From: Alphaproteobacteria bacterium
GTDB lineage: Bacteria > Pseudomonadota > Alphaproteobacteria > DSM-16000 > Inquilinaceae
Reading direction: 5' to 3'
NCBI GenBank assembly: GCA_028284045.1
Contig: JANQSN010000055.1
Location: 1 to 43,376, forward strand
DNA length: 43,376 bases
The first letter of the stretch is position 1, and every line of letters starts with the position of its first letter. Below the pieces are notes generated by a model. It did no database searches. It was given only the letters and a program-made list of their open reading frames with translations, and was not told where the DNA came from. The position numbers were made by a program, and so were the translations under genes. Shown here in pieces: positions 1-9,402 of this stretch.

Positions 1-80
1 ATCGCAACCGCTGGCTTGCCCATCAATCATGCTCCTCGAATCTCGGGAACATGATCCATTAAACTTCTCGATCAGGACAC
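1..80. other. Left-edge sequence, nothing recognised
   Basis: I see no open frame with family character, no RNA gene and no clear promoter here. In related genomes the DUF4167 gene is often followed by clpB, but no clpB coding sequence is visible in these bases. Confidence 0.3.
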
Positions 81-332
81 TAGGCTGAATCGACATTCAG
101 GACTTCCCTCCCCCTCGATGGGGGAGGGTTAGGGTGGGGGTGATGTCGCCGCCCGACGTCGGCGCCTGCGAGGTGCCCCTCTCGCGCCGCAACCTCCGTG
201 CCCATCGAATGGCGCCGTCGAAAGGTGCTTCTTGATCCGGGTTCTCCACCGACAAGCATCACCCCCACCCAACCCTCCCCCATCGAGGGGGAGGGCTTAA
301 ACGGGCGATGGCGACGAAGGTCGATTGATCCC
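81..332. repeat. 252-bp dispersed palindromic element, copy A
   Basis: This element begins TAGGCTGAATCG and ends CGATTGATCCC, so its ends are imperfect inverted repeats of about 16 bp. Near each end lies a G/C hairpin of the form CCCTCCCCC-loop-GGGGGAGGG. The reverse complement of 18422-18673 aligns to it without gaps; I count about 23 mismatches over about 236 aligned bases. It lies downstream of the DUF4167 gene. Read through, it gives the peptide HPNPPPSRGRE, a familiar artefact of dispersed intergenic repeats in proteobacteria. It encodes no protein of its own and is best read as a MITE- or REP-like element with possible terminator activity. Confidence 0.85.
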
Positions 333-389
333 AATCGCAGATCACACTTGCAGCGGCCGCGGCTAGGCCCGCGCAACCGACCGCCGGGG

Positions 390-1253
390 TCAGATACCGA
401 GATCGGCTTGCTCGTCGTCGCCGGCGCCGTCGCCCAGATCGCCCGCCGACGCTCCCGACGCACTGCGCCGCTGCCGGCCGAGACCGCGCCGGCGTCGCGG
501 GGCACGGGGCGCCGCATCCTCGCCGTCATCGCCCGCCTCTGCCACGGCCTCGCCGCCGTCTTCGGCCTCGGCCAGACGATCGGCCGTGGCGGTCTCATCG
601 AACGCTTGGGGATGGCTGCGCCCGTTGCCTTCCTCGCCGCCGTCGCGGGCATCGGCCGTGCGCGGGTCGCTGCCGAAGTCGACGAAGGGCTGCCCGCCGT
701 CGCGCGGATCGTCCGCCGGGCGGCTGGCGCCGTTGTCGCCGCCGCGCAGGTCGTCGGCCCTGGCCGGCGCCGGCTCGGCGAACCCGTCGCCGCCGCGGCC
801 GTAGGACCGGTTGCCGTTGTCCCGGCCGTCGCGGGCCGGCCGCATCGGCCGGTTGTCGCGTTGCGGGCGACGGCCGTCGCGACCGGCCGTCTCGCCGTCC
901 TGGTCTTCGCCCGACGCCTCGCGGGCGGCCTCGCCGCGCGCCGGCGCATCGCGCATCTCGCCCGGCTGGGGCTGCGACGGGTGGGCGTGGTGATGCGGGT
1001 CGGTCATCGACAGGATGATGCGGTGATAGTGTTCCGCATGCTGGAGGTAGTTCTCGCCCATCACCCGGTCGCCGGCAGCAGCCGCGTCGCGGGCCAGTGC
1101 CAGATACTTCTCGTAGACCTGATAGGCGTTGCCCCGAATCCGGACGTCGGGTCCATTGCTGTCGAAGGTCTGATTGCGGTTGGGAACGTTCGGACGGCGA
1201 TTCCCACCGCTGTTGCGGCCACGCGGCCGGCGATTGTTCGGACCCTGTCTCAT
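390..1253 (-). CDS. DUF4167 domain protein
   Basis: The product is 287 residues. It starts MRQGPNNRRPRGRN, the usual N-terminus of the alphaproteobacterial DUF4167 family, although the frame stays open to 1742. DUF4167 covers about residues 8-82 and includes the family's VYEKYLALARDA and AEHYHRII segments. The rest is low-complexity sequence rich in Arg, Gly, Asp and Ala and is probably disordered. The basic, Asn/Arg-rich N-terminus suggests nucleic-acid contact, but that is inference; the function is unknown. It lies downstream of prmC on the same strand after a 463-nt gap, a position conserved in many alphaproteobacteria. Confidence 0.85.
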   Translation of the reverse strand: MRQGPNNRRPRGRNSGGNRRPNVPNRNQTFDSNGPDVRIRGNAYQVYEKYLALARDAAAAGDRVMGENYLQHAEHYHRIILSMTDPHHHAHPSQPQPGEMRDAPARGEAAREASGEDQDGETAGRDGRRPQRDNRPMRPARDGRDNGNRSYGRGGDGFAEPAPARADDLRGGDNGASRPADDPRDGGQPFVDFGSDPRTADARDGGEEGNGRSHPQAFDETATADRLAEAEDGGEAVAEAGDDGEDAAPRAPRRRRGLGRQRRSASGASAGDLGDGAGDDEQADLGI

Positions 1254-1716
1254 TGGGAAGCGCGTTACCTCGGCATCGATGTCAACACGAGCGCTCGGGC
1301 GCACGGGCTGCAGCGTTGGATCGATCGAGATCGGCACGCGATCCGCGCGATCACCCGGCTTGTTGCCCTTGCGTCGTGTCCCTTGCGACTTGACCCTTGC
1401 GGCCCCTTGTGCGGTCCCGTGCCGGCCGATCCGCCGATATGCGGACTGCCACGCCGACAACCGCACCGCCCCGGTTCCGCGACCGGATTGGCCCTGAGGA
1501 CTGAAGTCGCCCAAGGGCCCCGGGGTGATGGCCACCCTACCAGCGGGTGTGCGCCGCCGGCATCGGGGCCCCAGCCCCTCGCCCGCAGCAGTCCAGAACC
1601 TATCCCCCCGATCAAGCGGCCCAGTGGGCGCGTGGACCACGGACCCGCGGCGAGGGGAGCGCCAGCATTCGCCGCGGAGGCCGACACCGGCCTCCAATGG
1701 CGCGTCGGCGCCGACC
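1254..1716. other. 463-nt gap between prmC and the DUF4167 gene
   Basis: The DUF4167 frame continues open upstream through this stretch on the minus strand, but that translation has no family character, so I treat it as untranslated leader or spacer. Apart from one stem-loop near the prmC stop I see no RNA gene or repeat. It probably holds the DUF4167 promoter; I cannot place it. Confidence 0.4.
1676..1695 (-). terminator. Stem-loop just after prmC
   Basis: A perfect 8-bp stem GGAGGCCG / CGGCCTCC closes a 4-nt ACAC loop, starting 21 nt past the prmC stop on the minus strand. There is no T-tract, so termination or 3'-end protection is only a possibility. Confidence 0.35.
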
Positions 1717-2637
1717 CTAGCCGCTTCCCCCCATCTTTCCAACCGCTTTTTCCACCACCAGACAACGCTCGCGGCCCGCGAGATCGCGGTGGCGGGCGAC
1801 CGACGCGAACCCGGCCGCGCCCAGCAGGCGGGTCACCGCCGGCGCCTGTGCCGCGCCGATCTCTAGGACGGCGATCCCACCAGGCGCCAGCAGCCGCGGC
1901 AGATCCGCGGCGATCGCCCGATAGGCCGCCAGGCCGTCGGCGCCGCCGTCCAGCGCGCCCGGCGGATCGAAGGTTCGGACCTCCGGTTCAAGCCCGGCGA
2001 TCTCGGCGGTGGGGATATAGGGCGGGTTGGCCACGACCAGATCGAAGGCTCCGTCGGCCAGGCCGGCACCCCATGCGCCGACCGCGAACCGGGCGCGGTC
2101 CGCCAGCCCCAGGGCCTGCGCCGTCGCCGCGGCCTGCCGCACCGCCGCACCGCTGATATCGACACCGATCCCCTGGTCGTCCGGCCGTTCCGACAGAAGC
2201 GCGAACAAGAGGCAGCCGCTGCCGGTGCCGAGGTCGAGGATGCGGCCGGACCCGCGCCGGTCGGCCCGGCGGTCCAGCGCCGCCGCCACCAGCGTCTCGC
2301 TGTCCGGGCGTGGATCCAGGACCGCGGGGTCGAGCCCGATGGCCAGGCTCCAGAACTCGCGCCGGCCGCGGATCCGCGAGACCGGCTCGCGCCGCGCCCG
2401 CCGCTCGACCATTCGCCGGAAGGCCGCCGCCTCGGCCGCGGGGACCGCCCGGTCGCCGTCGGTCAGCAGCCGGGTCCGGTCGATGGCGCAGGCGGCCTGG
2501 GCCAGGCAGCGGGCGTCGGCGCCCGGTGTCTCCACCCCGGCGGCGGCCAGCCGGCGCGCCCCGGCGGCGACCATGGCCGCCAAGCTTGGTCCGGGCGCCG
2601 CGCCGACCGTGGTTCCGGCTCGGCCGGCAGCGATCAC
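1717..2637 (-). CDS. prmC: Release-factor glutamine methyltransferase PrmC (HemK)
   Basis: PrmC methylates the glutamine of the GGQ motif in peptide-release factors, using S-adenosylmethionine. The product is 306 residues. An N-terminal helical domain is followed by a Rossmann methyltransferase domain with the SAM-binding DLGTGSG at 135-141 and the catalytic NPPY at 204-207. The conserved RPDSETLV lies at 110-117. The start is a GTG whose bases overlap the prfA stop (GTGA), so translation is probably coupled to that of its substrate, RF1. The C-terminus is slightly longer than usual. Confidence 0.95.
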   Translation of the reverse strand: MIAAGRAGTTVGAAPGPSLAAMVAAGARRLAAAGVETPGADARCLAQAACAIDRTRLLTDGDRAVPAAEAAAFRRMVERRARREPVSRIRGRREFWSLAIGLDPAVLDPRPDSETLVAAALDRRADRRGSGRILDLGTGSGCLLFALLSERPDDQGIGVDISGAAVRQAAATAQALGLADRARFAVGAWGAGLADGAFDLVVANPPYIPTAEIAGLEPEVRTFDPPGALDGGADGLAAYRAIAADLPRLLAPGGIAVLEIGAAQAPAVTRLLGAAGFASVARHRDLAGRERCLVVEKAVGKMGGSG

Positions 2638-3719
2638 GCCGCCGGCTCCGCCAGGGCCGCCAGGCGGGCCGCCTCGTCCTCCGCAGTCAGGGCGTCGACC
2701 AACTCGTCCAGCGCCTCGCCCGCCAGCACGCGCTCCAGCTTGTAGAGCGTCAGGTTGATGCGGTGATCGGTGACGCGCCCTTGCGGGAAGTTGTAGGTGC
2801 GGATGCGCTCCGACCGGTCGCCGCTGCCGACCTGGCTGCGCCGGTCGGCGGCCCGCTCCGCCGCCAAGAGGCTGCGCTCGCGCTCATAGAGGCGGGCGCG
2901 GAGGATCTTCATCGCCTTGGCCCGGTTCTTATGCTGGGACTTCTCGTCCTGCTGGGTGACCACGATGCCGGAGGGCATATGGGTGATGCGCACCGCGCTT
3001 TCCGTGCGGTTGACGTGCTGCCCGCCGGCCCCGGACGCGCGGTAGACATCGACGCGCAGGTCCGCCTCGTCGATGGCGACGTCCACCTCCTCCGCCTCCG
3101 GCAGCACCGCCACGGTGGCGGCGGAGGTGTGGATGCGGCCTTGCGCCTCCGTCGCCGGGACGCGTTGGACGCGGTGCACGCCGCTTTCGAATTTCAGCCG
3201 GGCGAAGACGTTGCGGCCGCGGACATTGGCGATCGCCTCCTTGACGCCGCCGATGCCGGTCTCGCTGGCATCCATGACCTCCAGGTTCCAGCCCTGGCGG
3301 TCGGCATAGCGCTGATACATGCCCAGAAGATCCTGGGCGAACAGCGCCGCCTCGTCGCCGCCGGTGCCGGCGCGGATCTCCAGGATGGCGTTGCGCTCGT
3401 CGGCCTCGTCGCGCGGCAGCAGCATGACCTCCACACGGCGCTGCACCGCCGGCAACCGGCCCTTCAGGTCGTGGTACTCAGCCTCCGCCAGCGCCCGCAT
3501 CTCCGCGTCGCCGTCGGGGTCGTCCTTCAGCACGGACAGGTCGTCCAGCTCGCGCCGCATCGCGTCGAGCGTCTCGATCTCCCGGGCGATCGGCTCCAGA
3601 TCGGAATACTCTTTCGACCGCGCCGCCAACTCCGCCGGCGTCAGGTCGCCCGAGGCGAGGATGTCGCGCAGTTCCGCGAACCGCGCCAGCATCCGCGCCA
3701 GGCTGTCGTCCAGACTCAC
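2634..3719 (-). CDS. prfA: Peptide chain release factor 1
   Basis: RF1 reads UAA and UAG in the ribosomal A site and triggers peptidyl-tRNA hydrolysis. The product is 361 residues, the normal length. The RF1-type codon-recognition tripeptide PAT (within RVPATE) is at 188-190, and the catalytic GGQ is at 232-234 in the [15 protein letters not shown] context. The start is a GTG at 3719; a weak AGG lies just upstream. It sits 47 nt downstream of ispG and overlaps prmC by 4 nt. In many relatives hisS lies between ispG and prfA; it is absent here. Confidence 0.97.
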   Translation of the reverse strand: MSLDDSLARMLARFAELRDILASGDLTPAELAARSKEYSDLEPIAREIETLDAMRRELDDLSVLKDDPDGDAEMRALAEAEYHDLKGRLPAVQRRVEVMLLPRDEADERNAILEIRAGTGGDEAALFAQDLLGMYQRYADRQGWNLEVMDASETGIGGVKEAIANVRGRNVFARLKFESGVHRVQRVPATEAQGRIHTSAATVAVLPEAEEVDVAIDEADLRVDVYRASGAGGQHVNRTESAVRITHMPSGIVVTQQDEKSQHKNRAKAMKILRARLYERERSLLAAERAADRRSQVGSGDRSERIRTYNFPQGRVTDHRINLTLYKLERVLAGEALDELVDALTAEDEAARLAALAEPAA

Positions 3720-3766
3720 CTAAACCGTACGCCCCCGATCGTTCGACACCGGTCGCTCAGCGCCGC

Positions 3767-4894
3767 TCAGGCGGCCGCGTCGGTCTCCCCGGCCGCCTTC
3801 GCGGCCTCGATCTCCGCCGCCTTCGCCTCGACCATCCGCACTAGGTGGTCGACGATGTCCTCATCCTGCAGCCGGTGATGCGGCACGCCGGCGACATAGA
3901 CCTGATGCACGCCCTTGCCGCCGCCGGTCAGGCCGAGATCGGTCATGGTCGCTTCGCCGGGGCCGTTGACGACGCAGCCGATCACCGACAGCGTCATCGG
4001 CGTGGTGATGTGGGCCAGCCGGTCTTCCAGGCGTTGGACCGTGTCGATCACCTCGAACTGCTGGCGGGCGCAGGACGGGCAGGAGATCACATTGACCCCG
4101 CGATGGCGCAGGTTCAGCGCCTTCAGCATCTCGAAGCCGACCTTGATCTCTTCCACCGGGTCGGCCGACAGCGACACGCGGATGGTGTCGCCGATGCCCG
4201 ACCACAGCAGCATGCCGAGACCGATCGAACTCTTCACCGTGCCGGTGCGCAGGCCGCCGGCCTCGGTGACGCCGATATGCATTGGATAGTCGCAGGCCTC
4301 CGCCAGCGCCTGATAGGCGGCCACCGCCAGGAACACATCCGACGCCTTCACGCTGATCTTGAACTCGAAGAAGTCGTGGTCTTCGAGGATCCGGGCATGG
4401 TTCAGCGCGCTTTCGACCATGGCTTCCGGGCAGGGCTCGCCATAGCGCTCCAACAGGTCGCGCTCCAGGCTGCCGGCATTGACGCCGATGCGCATGGCGC
4501 AGCCATTGTCCTTCGCCGCGCGCACCACCTCCGCCACCCGGTCCGACGAGCCGATATTGCCGGGATTGATGCGCAGGCAGGCCGCGCCGGCCTCCGCCGC
4601 CTCGATGCCGCGGCGGTAGTGGAAATGGATGTCGGCGACGATCGGCACCGTGACTTCCGGGACGATCTCCTTCAGCGCGCGGGTCGAGGCCTCGTCGGGA
4701 CAGGACACCCGCACGATGTCGGCGCCGGCGACCTCCAGATCGCGAATCTGGCGGATGGTCGCCGCGACGTCGGTGGTCAGCGTGTTGGTCATCGACTGCA
4801 CGCTGATCGGCGCGTCGCCGCCGACGGCGACCTTCCCGACATGGATCTTGCGGCACGAACGGCGGTGGATCTCGCGATATGGGCGCAGACTCAT
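3767..4894 (-). CDS. ispG: 4-hydroxy-3-methylbut-2-enyl diphosphate synthase IspG (GcpE)
   Basis: IspG converts methylerythritol cyclodiphosphate to HMBPP in the MEP isoprenoid pathway, using a [4Fe-4S] cluster. The chosen start, [12 protein letters not shown], gives 375 residues; a frame 25 codons longer lacks family character upstream. The three cluster cysteines are C272 and C275 (SCPSC) and C307, with the ligand glutamate at 314 (CVVNGPGE). The N-terminal TIM-barrel part contains SVQSMTNT and [10 protein letters not shown]. The Ala/Glu-rich tail is not conserved. The rodZ-like gene lies 196 nt upstream on the same strand. Confidence 0.97.
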   Translation of the reverse strand: MSLRPYREIHRRSCRKIHVGKVAVGGDAPISVQSMTNTLTTDVAATIRQIRDLEVAGADIVRVSCPDEASTRALKEIVPEVTVPIVADIHFHYRRGIEAAEAGAACLRINPGNIGSSDRVAEVVRAAKDNGCAMRIGVNAGSLERDLLERYGEPCPEAMVESALNHARILEDHDFFEFKISVKASDVFLAVAAYQALAEACDYPMHIGVTEAGGLRTGTVKSSIGLGMLLWSGIGDTIRVSLSADPVEEIKVGFEMLKALNLRHRGVNVISCPSCARQQFEVIDTVQRLEDRLAHITTPMTLSVIGCVVNGPGEATMTDLGLTGGGKGVHQVYVAGVPHHRLQDEDIVDHLVRMVEAKAAEIEAAKAAGETDAAA

Positions 4895-5090
4895 GGGCTT
4901 GGGACCAATCCTGCTGGCTGTCGCGGACGGTTGAGGACAGTCGCGCCGACCCCCTCGCCCGGCGACCACCGTCCTGACGCCCCGTTATATGGGATGAAGG
5001 GTGCGCCGCGGAAGCCCAAGTCCCGCAATCGGCGCGGGCGCAATCGACGCGGGCGGCGGCCGTGGCGGCCGTGAAAGAGACCGCCCCCGG

Positions 5091-6794
5091 CTACGGCCGG
5101 CCGGCGGTCAGCGCGCCGACATCGAGGCTGATATCCCGGCGGACCTCGCCGCTGCTGCCCAGCGACGGCAGGCGTCGGCCGTCGATCTCCACGGCGAGTG
5201 CACCGGCATTGCCGGTGTCGAGCCGCAAACCGTCGCCGGCCGGCACCGCATAGCGTTCGCCGGGCTGCAGCACGCGCGTCATCACAAGCTGACCGTCGCC
5301 ATCCCGGATCTGCACCCAACTCATGCCGGTGGCCAGCAGGACGACTTGCGGGTCGTCGACCACCACGGCCGGTGCCGCCAGAGCCGATGACGGGCTCGAC
5401 GCGGGCGCCGATACGTCGCTCGGCACATCCGCCGGCGCCGTATCCGGGCGGGCGGCGACCGGAACGGCGACCGGATCCGCCGTGTCGGCCCCCGGCGCAT
5501 CCTCGGCCAGCCGATAGGACGCGGGCGTGTCGCGGCGGATCGCCGTCAGCCGGTCGGCCATCGATTCCGGCGCCGCCGCGTCGACACCGTTCGACGCCTC
5601 ATCCGACGCCGCCGCCAGCGGCGCATCGGCCGCCACCGGCGCTTGCGTTGCCACCGGCGCTTGCGTTGCCACCGGGTCGCCGGCGGCAGTCCCGTCGCCA
5701 TCGCCATCCCCAGCGACGACAGGCGCGCTCGCAGGCGCGTCCGGCGCGCCGGCCGGGACCGTCTCCGCGTCCGGCGACAGCCAGGCGGTCCAGCGCTCCG
5801 GGATCTCCGGCACCAGATCGGTCAGCGCGCGATCGGCGGAGGTGGCGTAGTACCAGCCGCCATAGGCGAGGCCGCCGAGGATCAACGCGATCATTACCAG
5901 CGCCGCGCCGGGCATGCGGCCATCGGGTTCGGGTTCCGGAAAGACCAGCTTGGTCCGCCGGCTGGCGCCGGTCTCCTCCGCCTTGTAGCGGGCGAGCAGC
6001 GCGTCGGTGTCGAGCTGCAACAGCTCGCCATAGCTGCGGATGAACCCGGTCGCATAGGTCGGTCCCGGGAGGTCCTGGAACCGGCCGTCCTCGATCGCCG
6101 CCAGATAGCCCAGGCGGATCCGCAACAGGCTCGCGACCTCCGACAGGTCGTAGCCGACCTGCTCCCGCCGATCGCGCAGCACATGGCCGACCGAGGCGCC
6201 CGCCATCAGGTCCGCTGCGGACACCGGGGGCACCGCCGGTGTCGGCGCGATAGCGGGATCCGCCGTCGCGTGACGGTCGGCGCCGGGGAAGTCCGCCGTC
6301 AGGGGCCGGTCGTCCCAATAGCCGCCGTGATCGGTGGCCGGCAGCGGGGTGTCGTCGACGGGATAGCCGCGCTCGGCGGCGGAGGGGGCGCGGTCGTCGA
6401 TCATCGGGGCAGCGTCGGCATAAGCGAAGTTGCGGAAATCCGAGGCGCGCTGGCCGGCCACCTGGCTTGAAGCCCTGTCCGGCGAAGGATACACGCGATC
6501 TTGGAGCCCGTCATGCGGCGACGGGGCTGCGGCAAACCCGGGCATCGTCCCGCGCTGCGGCGGGTCGCCGCATGGCGGCAAAGCGGACGCCACATCCCCC
6601 GGATGGTCGGCCCCCGGATGGTCGGCCCCCGGATGGTCGGCCCTCGGATGGTCGGCGGGGTCCGGCCACGGGTCGAGCGAATCACCGGCCGAATCACTGG
6701 CGTCGAGACCACCGGCGGCAACGGCACGCGGCTGCGGTCGACTACGCCGTCCGCCACCGAATACTTCCATGAACCTCTGCCTGCCGTGCGCCAT
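5091..6794 (-). CDS. rodZ: RodZ-like helix-turn-helix membrane protein
   Basis: RodZ links the MreB cytoskeleton to the cell-wall elongation machinery. The 567-residue product has a Cro-type HTH (HTH_25) at about 200-270, including VGYDLSEVASLLRIRLGYL. One membrane helix follows at about 296-316, then a Pro/Ala/Asp-rich linker, and a beta-rich DUF4115-type domain from about 480 (SWVQIRDGDG, LQPGERY). An unusual N-terminal extension of nearly 200 residues is low complexity and contains tandem ADHPG repeats. A GAGGTGA lies 11 nt before the ATG; MEVFGGG a few codons downstream is another possible start. It lies just upstream of ispG, a common arrangement in alphaproteobacteria. The RodZ assignment rests on architecture. 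Confidence 0.85.
   Translation of the reverse strand: MAHGRQRFMEVFGGGRRSRPQPRAVAAGGLDASDSAGDSLDPWPDPADHPRADHPGADHPGADHPGDVASALPPCGDPPQRGTMPGFAAAPSPHDGLQDRVYPSPDRASSQVAGQRASDFRNFAYADAAPMIDDRAPSAAERGYPVDDTPLPATDHGGYWDDRPLTADFPGADRHATADPAIAPTPAVPPVSAADLMAGASVGHVLRDRREQVGYDLSEVASLLRIRLGYLAAIEDGRFQDLPGPTYATGFIRSYGELLQLDTDALLARYKAEETGASRRTKLVFPEPEPDGRMPGAALVMIALILGGLAYGGWYYATSADRALTDLVPEIPERWTAWLSPDAETVPAGAPDAPASAPVVAGDGDGDGTAAGDPVATQAPVATQAPVAADAPLAAASDEASNGVDAAAPESMADRLTAIRRDTPASYRLAEDAPGADTADPVAVPVAARPDTAPADVPSDVSAPASSPSSALAAPAVVVDDPQVVLLATGMSWVQIRDGDGQLVMTRVLQPGERYAVPAGDGLRLDTGNAGALAVEIDGRRLPSLGSSGEVRRDISLDVGALTAGRP
5638..5673. repeat. Two 18-bp tandem units within rodZ
   Basis: Two perfect 18-bp units (GGCGCTTGCGTTGCCACC) encode repeated ATQAPV in the linker between the membrane helix and the C-terminal domain. 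They could change linker length by slippage. Confidence 0.8.
6601..6655. repeat. 15-bp tandem repeat within rodZ
   Basis: Three 15-bp units plus a partial fourth (GGATGGTCGGCCCCC, one unit with a single change) start at 6601, 6616, 6631 and 6646. They encode ADHPG repeats in the N-terminal extension. The unit is a multiple of three, so copy-number change would keep the frame. Confidence 0.85.
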
Positions 6795-7092
6795 GACGCT
6801 CGCTTCACCTCGTCGACCGGCAAGGACTGCCTCAGTGCGAATGTCTACCGTTCACTGCGCGATCGAAGAGTTCCCTTGATCCGGCGGTGACGAGACGATC
6901 GTTCCGGATCGACCGCCGCCCCGCCATCGCCTTCCCGACGACCACCGCGGCGAGACCCGGCACGAGATCGCACCGCACACGCATCGACCGCGACTAACCT
7001 CAAATCCTCGGGACCATATCGTTTCGATCCCGATCTTCTCTTTGTAATCAATATCGTGGAGCACATCAAACAAACAAATTCTTAACCAATCT
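6795..7092. other. 298-nt gap between ptsP and the rodZ-like gene
   Basis: The part next to the ptsP stop (about 7,000-7,092) is markedly AT-richer than its surroundings. The open frames across it have no family character. It probably holds the rodZ promoter and 5' leader. No tRNA, hairpin with a T-tract or known riboswitch was recognised. Confidence 0.4.
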
Positions 7093-9402
7093 CTAAACAG
7101 GAATTCCATGATCGACGGCAAATGCGCGCAGCCGGTCGCGCACGCTGTGATGCGGCAGATCGATCAGCGATTCGACATAGTCGGCCACCGCCGACAAGCG
7201 CATCGACCGGATGGTGGCGCGCACCTCGCCGACCGCCTCCGCGGTCATCGATAGCCGCCGAAAGCCCAAGCCAACCAAGGCCATGGCCGCCAAGGGCTCA
7301 CCCGCCAGCTCGCCGCACAGGCTGACCGGCACCTCCGCCGCGCCGGCATCCTCCACGACCTGCTTCAACAGCTTCAACACCGGCGGCGACAGGGCGTCGT
7401 AGCGCTGCGACAGCCGCGGGCTGCCGCGGTCGCAGGCGAAGATGTACTGCAACAGATCGTTCGACCCGACCGAGACGAAGTCGACTCGCCGCAAGAGCGC
7501 CGGCAATTGCCACAGCAGCGCCGGCACCTCCAGCATCACGCCAACCGACAGCCGGGCCGGCAGCGGCCCGCCATTGCGCGCGGCACGGGCTAGCTCTCCG
7601 TCGATCAGTCGACGCCCGGCCTCGAACTCCGCCACTTCGGTGACCAGCGGGAACATCAAGGACAGCGGGCGCCCGTCGGCCGCCTGGATCAGCGCCCGGA
7701 TCTGCAGGCGCAACAGCGCCGGCCGGTCGAGACCGATGCGGATCGCCCGCCAGCCCAGCGCCGGATTGTCCGCCGGCAGCCCGCGGAAATACGGCAGCAC
7801 CTTGTCGCCGCCGATATCCAGCGTGCGGAACACCACCGGCCGGCCGTCGGCCCGGTCGAGGACCGCCCTGTAGGTGCGCGTCTGCTCCTCCGCGTCCGGG
7901 AAGGACGACCGCACCATGAACGGGATCTCGGTCCGGTAGAGGCCGATGCCGTCGGCGCCGACGGCATGGAGCTGCGGCAGATCGGCCAACAGCCCCGCAT
8001 TGATGTCCAGCGACACCGCCGTGCCGTCGCCCGTCACCGCCGGCAGGCGGGCGTCGGCCACCCGGGCGCGTCGGCGTTCCGCCCGGCGGCGCAGGGTCTC
8101 CGCGAAGGTCTCCACCACGTCGTCGGCCGGCCGCACGATCACTTGCGCGTTGTCGGCGTCGACGATCACGGTATCGAACGGCTCGATGCGCGCCATGGCG
8201 TGGCTGCAGGCGCCGATCATCGGGATGCCCAACGCGCGGGACAGGATGGCGACATGGCTGGTAGCCGAGCCATCCTCCAGCACCACGCCGCGCAGGCGGG
8301 ACTGGTCGTAGTCCAGCAGTTCCGCCGGCCCGATGGTCCGGCCGATCAGCACGGCATTCTCCGGCAGCGTCCCGCCGGTCACCGTCTCGTGGCCCGCCAG
8401 GTGCATCTTCAAACGCACCGTCAGGTCGTCGAAATCGTGCAGCCGCTCGCGCAAGTACCGGTCGGCGGCGTTCTCCAGGCGGGCATGCATGTCCAGGCGC
8501 ACCCGCTCCACCGCGCTTTCCGCGGTCAGCCCGCTGCGCACCGCCTCACCTAGCCGCTTCTGCCAGCCGCGGTCGCGCGCGAACATCCGGTAGGTTTCCA
8601 GGATGTCGCGGCTCTCGGGATTGGCGGACAGCGCCGGGTCATCGAGCAGCCGCTCCAGCCCGTCCTGCATGGCGTCCATGGCGGCGTAGAGCCGGTCGAT
8701 CTCGTGGCTCGGATCGTCGGCCAGCACCTGCCGGTCGGCCAGCACCGGGCGGTGCAGCACCGCCGTGCCGATGGCGACGCCGCCATGCACGCTGCGCCCG
8801 ACCAGACGCGCCGGCAGCAGGCTGCCCGGCTGCTCCGTCTCCACGTCGCCGGGGCGGACCGGTGGGCGGTGGCTGCCGGCGATGGTCTCGGCGACCACCA
8901 TGGCGACGGTCTGCAGCGTCTCGACCTCGTCCTCGCTGTGGTCGCGGCGCTGGCGGTGCTGGATCACCAGCACGCCCCGCACCACGCCGCCGCGCAGGAT
9001 CGGCACGCCCATCAGCGACTGATAGGGATCCTCGCCGGTCTCCGGCCGGTAGACGAAGCCCGGATGCTCCGGCGCGTTGGCGATGGCGAGCGGCCGCCCC
9101 GAATCGCCGATCTGCCCGACCAGGCCTTGGCCCATGCGCAGCCGGGTGCGGTGCACGGCGGCCGGGTTGAGGCCGACGGTGGCGTACAGCTCCAGCACGT
9201 CGCCGGGGCGCAGCACGTAGCACGAGCACACATCGGCCAGCATCTCCGCGCTGACCACCCGGACGATCTTGTCCAGCCGCGCCTGCAGGCCGTCCGACCC
9301 GGCCATGATGTCGCGCAGCCGGGCGAGCAGGCGCCTCGTACTGCTCGGCGCGCCCGGTTCGGCGAGAGGACCGGCCGAGGCCGGATCCGCCGCCTCGGTC
9401 AT
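7093..9402 (-). CDS. ptsP: PEP-protein phosphotransferase of the nitrogen PTS (EI-Ntr)
   Basis: EI-Ntr takes phosphate from phosphoenolpyruvate and passes it to NPr, linking carbon and nitrogen status to regulation. The 769-residue product has an N-terminal GAF domain at about 30-175, the sensor part that separates PtsP from sugar-PTS EI. The swivelling phosphohistidine domain follows, with H383 in SATSHVAILSRA. The PEP-binding TIM barrel has the catalytic cysteine C696 in VSLCGELAGEP. The ATG overlaps the lysC stop as ATGA, indicating coupled translation. lysC-ptsP adjacency is typical of alphaproteobacteria. No npr or ptsN lies in the window. Confidence 0.95.
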   Translation of the reverse strand: MTEAADPASAGPLAEPGAPSSTRRLLARLRDIMAGSDGLQARLDKIVRVVSAEMLADVCSCYVLRPGDVLELYATVGLNPAAVHRTRLRMGQGLVGQIGDSGRPLAIANAPEHPGFVYRPETGEDPYQSLMGVPILRGGVVRGVLVIQHRQRRDHSEDEVETLQTVAMVVAETIAGSHRPPVRPGDVETEQPGSLLPARLVGRSVHGGVAIGTAVLHRPVLADRQVLADDPSHEIDRLYAAMDAMQDGLERLLDDPALSANPESRDILETYRMFARDRGWQKRLGEAVRSGLTAESAVERVRLDMHARLENAADRYLRERLHDFDDLTVRLKMHLAGHETVTGGTLPENAVLIGRTIGPAELLDYDQSRLRGVVLEDGSATSHVAILSRALGIPMIGACSHAMARIEPFDTVIVDADNAQVIVRPADDVVETFAETLRRRAERRRARVADARLPAVTGDGTAVSLDINAGLLADLPQLHAVGADGIGLYRTEIPFMVRSSFPDAEEQTRTYRAVLDRADGRPVVFRTLDIGGDKVLPYFRGLPADNPALGWRAIRIGLDRPALLRLQIRALIQAADGRPLSLMFPLVTEVAEFEAGRRLIDGELARAARNGGPLPARLSVGVMLEVPALLWQLPALLRRVDFVSVGSNDLLQYIFACDRGSPRLSQRYDALSPPVLKLLKQVVEDAGAAEVPVSLCGELAGEPLAAMALVGLGFRRLSMTAEAVGEVRATIRSMRLSAVADYVESLIDLPHHSVRDRLRAFAVDHGIPV

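Noticed and set aside
1254..1742. N-terminal extension of the DUF4167 protein
   Set aside because: It would overlap prmC and lacks family character; the known family N-terminus MRQGPNN matches the ATG at 1253.
198..2156. Long plus-strand open frame of 652 codons
   Set aside because: It runs antisense to the DUF4167 and prmC genes and has only the Arg/Pro/Ala-rich composition of GC-rich shadow frames.
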